Positions 56,574 through 64,000 of a DNA stretch of 64,000 nt are shown here, piece by piece. The position numbers and the translations under genes are program-made. The notes below the pieces were generated by a model. It was not told where the DNA came from. It searched no databases and worked only from the letters and a program-made list of their open reading frames with translations. Source of the DNA: Primula veris (taxonomy: Eukaryota > Streptophyta > Magnoliopsida > Ericales > Primulaceae); the NCBI GenBank assembly GCA_963682055.1, contig OY821741.1, positions 17,351,211-17,415,210 of the forward strand. Direction: 5' to 3'. Within the stretch, counting starts at the first letter, position 1. Every line of letters starts with the position of its first letter.

Positions 56574-59500
56574 CTACCCATTAGGGTTCTTCACCTCAGT
56601 CCAATCCATCATAGCTTTCGTAACTAACAGCTTCTTAGATATAGATTCGCTGCAAATTCCCTCTCCCTTAACTTTTATCTTGCCCATAAGATCACTGAAT
56701 TGATGAAGCACCCACTTCAGATTTTTCCAAGTTGCCTCTTTTTCCAATTGACCACTCCACTGTACCAAAATTTCATCCCATACCCTCTTACCTCTGTCGT
56801 AAATCCAAGAACTGTACTGGTAATGGTCGAAGGCGTCCTTGCATGTCTTGCTGAGGTAATTCTGACATAATTTTATCTTCATTTTTAACCCTTAATTTTA
56901 ATTGAGACACGTGAAAAACTGGGTGAATTGAGCTTCCTTTCGCAAGATCTAATTTATAAACCATTGAACCAATTTTGTCTATTATTTTGTAGGGACCAAA
57001 AAATCTTGGTGCAAACTTTTGATTTTTCCTCTTTACCACAGTAACTTGTCGATAGGGCTGCAATTTCAGGTACACGAATTCCCCAATCTCATAGCTTTTA
57101 TCCATCCTCTTTAGATCTGTGTTTTGTTTCATTCTATTCTAAGCTTGTAAGTAATTTTTTTTTAGAGTTTGGATAATCTCATTCTTAGTGGTTAAAAGCT
57201 CCTGGACATCTTGTTTATGATCACTGTCAGTAAGGTAATGGCATAATTTAGGTGGATCATATCCATAAAGGGCTCTAAAGGGTGGCATTTTGATGGTTGC
57301 ATGGTAAGAGGTATTGTACCAATATTCAGCTAAGTAAATCCACAAAGACCATTTTTTTTTGGATAGTCGGATGAGTAGCATCTCAAATGAGTTTCTAAGG
57401 TTTTGTTGACAACTTCTGTTTGGCCATCAGTCTGAGGGTGAAAAGTTGTACTTAAAAGTAATCTTGTTCCCAGCAGCTTAAATAGTTATTTCCAAAAATC
57501 ACTTGTAAATACAGTATCTCTATCAGAAACAATTTTCTTAGGAATTCCATGTAGCTTAAAAACCTCATTCAATAATATTTTTGCTAATTCTGTAGCAACA
57601 AAAGGATGTTTCAAAGGTATAAAATGGGAATACTTTGTTAACCTATCAACAATCACTCATATGCAATTGTAACCATTTGAAGTTGGTAATCCATTTATGA
57701 AATCCATACTGATCTCAGACCATTCTTGTTCTGGCATTGGTAGGGGTTGAAGTAATCCGAAAGATTTTGTTTTTCCATATTTGCACCTCTGGCACACCTC
57801 ACAGGTTGAAATAAAATTTTCAAAATCTTTTTTAAGTCCAGGCCAAAAAACTTCTTTATAAGCAAGGTTTAAACTTTTTGTTAATCCTTTGTGGTCAGAA
57901 GTGGGATCTTCATGAAGAAGTTCCATCATTTTCAATTTCATTTTAGAGTCATTAGGAATATACAACCTTTTTTTGTAAAAAAACAGTCCATTCACCCACT
58001 TATAACTTAAAGATGACAAAACCTCCTTCTCCATTTCTTTTATTATTTCTTGTACCCTTGGGTCAACCAGGTAAGCTTGTTTAATTGTTTCTGCTAATTC
58101 AGCGTTAGGGTTAATTACCATTAAAGAAAACACACATTCCTTGACTCTCATTTTGCCTAGATAAAACATCAGCAGCTTTGTTTTGAATACCTTGCTTGTA
58201 TAGAATTTTAAAATTATAACCCAATAATTTTGAAAGCCATTTCTGCTGAGTTGGAGTGCCAATTTTTTGTTCTAACAAATATTTTAAACTTTGGTGGTCA
58301 GTTCTAACCAAAAATTCCTGACCAAAAAGGTAAGGCCTCCATTTTTGAATAGCTTGTACTAGTGTATACAACTCTTTCTCATAAATAGATAGACTAAGTA
58401 ACCTTCCTTTCAATCCCTTACTAAAGAACGCAATTGGTTTTTTCTCTTGTTGCAGAACAGCTCCAATTCCAGTACCAGATGCATCACATTCAATCTCAAA
58501 TGATTTGGTAAAATCAGGTAAGGTAAGAACTGGTGGGGTGGTAACAGCAAGTTTGAGATTATTAAAGGATTTTTCTACCATTTCATTCCAAACGACTTGC
58601 AATTCCTCCATAATTTTTAATAAATCTTCTGTAATAACCTGTTAAACCCAGAAAACCCCTCAACCCTTTTATATTTTTGGCAATTGGCCAATCAACCATA
58701 GCTTTTATCTTTTGAGGGTATGTACTTACACCTTCTTGAGATATTATGTGACCTAAGTAATCTATTTCTTGTTGAAAGAATTTACACTTAGATTGCTTTA
58801 CAAAAAACTGGTGTTTCCTCATGGTTTCTAGAGTTAATTTTAAATGCTTCTCATACTCTTCTCTAGACTTACTGTAAACTAGGATGTCATCAAATAATAC
58901 CAACACAAACTTCCTTAAATAAGGTTTAAAACAGCATTCATTGTACTCTGAAAGGTTGCTGGTGCATTAGTTAGTCCAAAAGACATAACCAAAAATTCAT
59001 ATTGGCCCTCATGTGTCCTAAATGCAGTTTTAGGTATATCATCCTCTGCCATTCTGATTTGATGATAACCTGGCCTAAGGTCTAGCTTAGAGAATATGTA
59101 TGCACCATTTAATTCATCCAATAACTCATCAACAACTGGAATAGGAAATTTATCCTTAATAGTATATTGATTTAAAGCCCTATAATCTACACACATTCTC
59201 CATGACCCATCTGCTTTTTTAACTAAGATTACCGGTGATGAATAAGGTGATTGGCTAGGTCTTATAAACCAATTTTTCATCAAATCAGCTATTATCTTTT
59301 CTATTTTATTTTTTGGAAGTAAGGGTACCTATAGGGTCTTACTGAAATTGGACTTGTACCTGCCACTAATTCAATTTTGTGTTCATGTTGTCTTTCAGGT
59401 GGTAGCCCTTTTGGCTCAGAAAAGATTTCTGGAAAATCTCTCAAAAGGGTTTCAATTTTGGAAATCTCAAGAGAGGCATCTTGTTGTACAAAAGTTGAAT

Positions 59501-61169
59501 ATAATTGCAAGATAAGTCCATGTCCTTTTATCTCTTTTCCCTCTAAATAATTAAATTCAGTGATTTCAGTGGAGTAGTTGTTATTTCCCTTCAATTTGAG
59601 TTGTGATCCCTCATAATTAAAAGCCATAGTTAATTTTTGAAAGTCACATACAATTTCCCCTAAAGAACTTAGCCACTGAATCCCTAAAACCATCTCATAA
59701 CCAACTAAAGGAAACATCAAACAGTCCAATTTAAAAGAGTTACCCTGGAAATTAATTCTTAGTTTTTCACACAGTCCCATACTTTGCAAGGTTTCACCAT
59801 TAGTCACTTTTACACTAACTTTATTATGTTCAATGATAGGTAATTTTAACTTAGTAACCCACCTAGGATCAATAAAGTTGTGTGGGCTCCCTGAATCCAC
59901 TAGAATTCCTACTTTTTGCCCCAATATTTTACCCACAAACCTAATTGAATTAGAATTAGTGCCTCCAGTGATTTCTTATAAAGTGATTTCAGGTTGTTCA
60001 TTTGAAGTTTCCTCCTCTTGGTCACTTATACTAACTTAATTCTCAGTTTCCTCCTCTTGGTCACTTATACTAACTTAATTCTCAGTTTCCTCATTACTCA
60101 CTAATTCATTATGAAGAAGATAAATCTTTGGCTTAACACATACATGACTTCTAACCCACTTTTCATCACAATTGTAGCACAAGTTTTTACTCCTTTCATC
60201 CAACTCAGTAGGTGTTAACCTTTTGATTGGTAATTTAGCAGTTCCACTTGTGTTTTGTACCCTGGTATAATTTGAGTGTGTAGTCGGGTTATTAAACTTA
60301 GGATTATTATTAAGAGCTTTGAATTGATGCCTTTTTTCTATCATTAATTTCTCTTCTTGATATGTGGCTATGGAAAAAGCAGTTTCAACATCCTTAGAAA
60401 AGAGCATTTTCACACTTAAACCAATTAGTTCCTTAAGACCACTAATGAAATACACCAACCTATGGCTCTTAGACAAATCCTTCACTCTGTTAGAAATAGA
60501 CTCAAACTCACTCTTATACTCCTTAACAGTGCCATTTTGCCTTATTTTAATTAAGAGATCTAAAGGATCCTCATTAAGATTAAAAGAAAACCTCCTAATA
60601 AGTTGCTCAGTAAATTATTCCCATGTTGTTATTAATCCAGCATTTTCTTGATTTTGATACCAAATAAGTGCTTGATCCTCAAAATGCATATTTGTTATGG
60701 TAATCTTTTGATTTTCAGGAATATTATACAATTTAAAAAATTGATTGGCCTTGTATACCCACTCAACACTTTTTTCACTAAAAAACTTAGGAAATTCAAG
60801 TCTGACTGATTTAAATTTAATTTGGTTTGGATCATATACCAGATTGTTGGATCTCTCATTGAAAAGGAAATGACTTTTCTGGTGAAGTGGTGATGCTGAA
60901 GAACCATGATAATCTCCTTCTTTATTCTTTCCTTTGTCTTGAGATAAAGAAATTTGATGTAATTGTTAGTTCATTTGTGCCAATTGTTGTTCCATAGCCT
61001 TTTTGTCTTCCAAACTAGACAATAGTAATGCTTGTAATTGGTCCAGTTTCTGGTCAGTAGTTAGGAAATTTGAATTTTCTTGCTGAATTAATGGTTGATT
61101 AGATTGTAAAAAATGTTGTTCTGGGGGTTGATTACCCTTTAGTGATGACTGAGATCGCTTTCCGGTCAT
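56574..61169 (-). pseudogene. chromovirus gag-pol polyprotein with chromodomain, broken
   Basis: Gag starts at 61169 (MTGKRSQSSLKG). Its zinc knuckle, CYNCDEKWVRSHVC, is at about 60145-60186. Protease LVDSGSPHNFID lies at about 59868-59903, reverse transcriptase ([26 protein letters not shown]) at 58590-59283, RNase H (ECDASGTGIGAVL) at about 58150-58500, the integrase zinc finger (HKGLTK ... CEVCQRC) at 57770-57895, the integrase core to 57400, and a chromodomain-like segment (ILVQWSGQLEKEATW) near 56735-56780. Lesions: stops near 60963, 60619, 60070, 60031, 59978, 57655 and 57490, a one-base deletion near 58930 and a frame break near 58600. The final codons (stop at 56574) lie inside the 3' LTR. 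Such elements encode particle and integration functions; the chromodomain guides targeting to chromatin. Confidence 0.92.
60007..60084 (-). repeat. 39-bp in-frame duplication between gag and protease
   Basis: Two exact copies of a 39-base unit (GTTTCCTCCTCTTGGTCACT plus 19 bases) start at 60007 and 60046. They duplicate a 13-residue acidic segment together with its TAA codon. Confidence 0.9.
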
Positions 61170-61626
61170 CGGAAAGACTGCTATGATACCATTTTTGCAG
61201 TGGTTTGAAGTTAAAAACACAAGTAAAAGTAAACTGACTTAATTATATATCTGATAGGGTTTTCTTGTTAAATTACAGACATTTAAATACTGAAAAGAAA
61301 GCAGTTGCAAACTTTGGGCAGTTATTGAGCAGTTTAGTAACTGTTCTGCCTCTGCCGTTGATCTAGCCACATGGCACGATCTGGCTTTACGAAATTAACT
61401 AGTTCAAGTCTGATCCTAGGGTCTTAATTAGTACACGCTAATAACATCTAACGGTGTAAGTAATTCACCATTACAATACATATTACAGCATCAAAATATA
61501 TCATAAACATAAACAGCAGCAGCTTCTCCTCTTCCACCCCTCTCTCTACCCATTAGGGTTCTTCACCTCAGTCCAATCCATCATAGCTTTCGTAACTAAC
61601 AGCTTCTTAGATATAGATTCGCTGCA

Positions 61627-61865
61627 TACTAAGTAACATTGTCATTTGTACTTGTACCCCAAAATTAAATACATCACAAATAAATGAAACTTCACCATTC
61701 ACCGGTGAAGAGAACAAATCAGTGTAAGAAAAGAAAAAAAAGTAAAAGGACAAATATAATCAAACTTGCACAGTCGGGTACTTAATTTTACAGCGACTTT
61801 TCTGGTCAAACACTCTCTTTACTATACGTCCTGTAAAGAAATCTTGGACGTTGTCGGATATCTAA
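61627..61865 (-). other. 3' UTR / downstream of PDH E1-alpha
   Basis: 239 bases between the stop codon and the chromovirus, the only space for a native 3' UTR before LTR sequence begins. Confidence 0.6.
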
Positions 61866-63649
61866 TCAAGGAAGAGTGGCTCTGAGCTCTTTTCTATCAG
61901 CTCCATATGACTGGGGGGGGGGGGGGGGGGGGGGGCGCAGAGAACATTCAGGAGATCATTCACATCATATCAAACAATAATGTTTTGTATTGTAACTGAC
62001 ACATTTATATTTTGACGCAAGAAATTTTAAGAAACTGAAGGACCTAGGCAGGCGAGGAGTTTGACGAGATAACCAGCAAAGGCTAGTTTCACTAGCACAT
62101 TAGTTTCCTATTTTCATACACTATTCTCACTGTCCAGTTTCAATTTTGTCCGCATAGTACATGCAAGAAGCAAATCCAATGCATTCTCTATATTCCAAAC
62201 CCAGAACTAAAGAGAAATTAGAGTTGCCCGTTAGTTGAACATTCACTAATAAATTGAATGATCATGGGTTTGAGCCAAAACTGCTGCATAATTAGTTAAT
62301 TACCTAGTGTTTGGAATTATTTTTGAAACATGGCCTTTTCTTTGATAGCATTTCCAATACATCTTATAATGGCAGTAGCACCCTTTGTAATTAATCTTCA
62401 ACAAAAAAAAAACTGACTCAAACAATATGCTTAATCAAACTTCTTTATTAACTTGATAGTTTACTAGTTTTATCAAAAATTTAATAACAAATAATTTTAA
62501 GGTATATTTTTCTTGTTTCTTATTTAATCAAAATTATCTTTTGGTACTGTTAAAATTTAAAACTAAATGCACAATCTAATCTTGTTTCAATAGAAATAAG
62601 CATGTCTAATAAATTACTTGAGTAGTAAGGATGAGAAGGAACAGAGAGATTTCAAGGCTTAGGGCAACCCCCCAAAGTCACCCTTCAGTTACTCAGTACA
62701 ACTCGATCACGCAACAATATCACTTTATTTTAATATCTAATTTTATAACATACAAAAAATAGGATACCAGGACGTACCTCCACTCCAAAACCCTTAACAT
62801 ACACATTAGTGAATAATTCATTAGGTTCTGGCATTGGGCTTTCCTGAAATTTCATAACATATAACACCCCATAATCAAGTGATATGAACAATGCTGCATA
62901 TAAACGTTTGAAGCAGAACTATAAGCATCTAAAGGATGGAGGAAAATAGTATGTCATTTTTTTTACTTTGGCTTGAGCAATAGCTTCATCTACCTCTTTC
63001 CTGATTTCCTTCTCCATATCCTGCATGGACGTAAGAAAATAATTCAAAACTGGTACCAGAGAGCCTCATAAAGAAAGATCCTTAGTCTGTGAGATACAAC
63101 AACAATTGAGCTGTTTTGTTTACCTTAAGCTCCTTTTCAGTGGCCAAGTCATGCGCCAAAACTAGCTTCCTTATTCTTTCAACAGGATCACGCTCCTGAA
63201 AATATCAAAAACACATCCTCAAATGATCAAATATTTATAACTTGGATTAAGTAATACATCCAGATACAGAATGATATTTTGAATGTAGCTACCAACCTGT
63301 CTCACGCCAGAAATTTCATCACGTGTTCGATAGGTACTTCCAGGATCGGACATTGAGTGACCATGGTACCTATAAGTGTCCATTTCAAGAATCTAAAAGA
63401 ATCACATAGTGAAAAAAGGTCATTGACATTTTCCAAAACTACGTCCATTTGTGAGACAAAACAGATAGGACAAGAGCAAAGGAAAAATTGTTATTAAAGA
63501 AATAATAAACACAAACAAATTTTCCCACACTTCACTGGTGATATATGTTAACTCCCAAAGAATATACTAACCATAGGCCCGTTCTTCAGGACATGCTCCT
63601 TGGCGAATTTACAAGCTTGCTTCACGGCAAAGGCATCCATACCATCTAC
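61866..63649 (-). CDS. PDHA: mitochondrial pyruvate dehydrogenase E1 subunit alpha, last six exons (partial)
   Basis: Exons in transcript order: 63572-63649, 63297-63392, 63124-63195, 62967-63020, 62778-62843, 61866-61910. All are phase 0 with GT/AG borders and encode the C-terminal 136 residues. [19 protein letters not shown] opens the first exon. The second has [20 protein letters not shown], the conserved phosphorylation-loop region whose serine is the target of PDH kinase in this family. [20 protein letters not shown] and a 14-residue last exon ([14 protein letters not shown]) close the protein, matching plant mitochondrial E1-alpha. E1 (alpha2beta2) decarboxylates pyruvate with thiamine diphosphate in the mitochondrial PDH complex. 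The upstream exons lie beyond the right edge. The last intron ends in a run of 23 C (sense strand). Confidence 0.95.
61913..61935 (+). repeat. 23-base G homopolymer (C tract in the sense of PDH) at a splice acceptor
   Basis: Twenty-three consecutive G on the plus strand lie directly before the plus-strand CT (61911-61912) that forms the AG acceptor of the last PDH exon. In the transcript this is a pure C polypyrimidine tract. The length may be unreliable. Confidence 0.9.
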
Positions 63650-64000
63650 CTGTCTCAGTTGTGAATATTTAACAAGTGTGAACGTCAAAAAAGAATAATA
63701 ACAAAATGCAGTCATAACAATAAATTTGCATAACCCAAAAAACTCTACTTTAATTCTTAAAAAAATGAAATAACCAGGGACTAAAAGAAGAGAGTAAGAT
63801 TAGCTAGAAACAATATGCACCTTACCACAATAGAATATTAAGAAATATCGATGTGCTACGCTAACGTATCAGTATTTTATATTTAATACATAGATCAATC
63901 AAAGTATCTTTGTACAAATCAAAGAGAAAGCTCATGTTTTATAATTACTTTTGTACACCAAGGGTAACGTCGTGGTAATTATGACTTTAATATACTAACC
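63650..64000 (-). other. PDH E1-alpha intron, open at the window edge
   Basis: AT-rich sequence with no coding match to the preceding part of E1-alpha, so this is intron. The next upstream exon lies beyond 64000. Confidence 0.7.

Larger units (their letters stand above)
56224..61626 (-). mobile_element. Ty3/gypsy chromovirus, 5.4 kb, perfect 5-bp TSD
   Basis: LTRs 56224-56654 and 61196-61626 are both 431 bp and differ at about seven positions (about 1.6%). TACTA flanks the element on both sides (56219-56223 and 61627-61631). On the minus strand a PBS TGGTATCATAGC (61180-61191, one mismatch to the tRNA-Met type) and a purine tract (AAGGGAGAGGGAATT, 56655-56669) lie next to the LTRs. The coding order gag, protease, RT, RNase H, integrase, chromodomain defines a chromovirus. 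It is complete in structure but broken by stops and frameshifts. Confidence 0.96.

Overview
The window is nuclear DNA of a flowering plant, most likely a eudicot. It is AT-rich, with intron-containing genes whose exons join at GT/AG sites in phase, dense LTR retrotransposons, an L1-type LINE, Stowaway and hAT-type MITEs, and three plant gene families: WVD2-like/TPX2, neprosin/DUF239 and mitochondrial PDH E1-alpha. No bacterial-type gene, CRISPR array, rRNA or tRNA gene was found.

Layout. 1-1434: 5' end of a minus-strand SIRE-like Copia element (start of gag, PBS, one LTR) running off the left edge. 1461-4068: remnants of a TRIM-like mini-LTR element, some in inverted arrangement, plus a 44-bp tandem array. 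4070-9780: AT-rich intergenic DNA. 9784-14907 (minus): a WVD2-like 7 microtubule-associated protein gene, with a 75-bp tandem array upstream. 16801-17068: a 141-bp duplication. 18266-24241 (plus): an L1-type LINE with two ORFs broken only by three in-frame TGA codons. 25426-25656: Stowaway MITE. 26328-27430: partial pseudogene copy of the neprosin gene. 28054-28839: a long-arm foldback element. 29802-40636 (minus): a seven-exon neprosin-domain gene whose last intron carries a very young, intact 8.5-kb Copia element (30278-38739, plus). 41800-42033: Stowaway MITE. 42216-53921: a decayed minus-strand Copia element that hosts a gag-only SIRE-like element (43460-47725) and a hAT-type MITE (52235-52802). 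56224-61626 (minus): a Ty3/gypsy chromovirus with 431-bp LTRs and a perfect 5-bp target duplication. 61866-63649 (minus): the last six exons of mitochondrial pyruvate dehydrogenase E1-alpha; the rest lies beyond the right edge.

The host genes look unrelated to one another: microtubule organisation, a secreted peptidase-like protein and central carbon metabolism. Most of the window is mobile DNA in successive layers. I found no clearly new multi-gene system. The most unusual signals are a G-triplet (G-quadruplex-type) array in the young Copia LTRs that changed copy number after insertion, a 23-base homopolymer acting as the polypyrimidine tract of the last PDH intron, palindrome pairs with the same architecture but different sequences in the LTRs of two SIRE-like elements, and the foldback element with nested palindromes.
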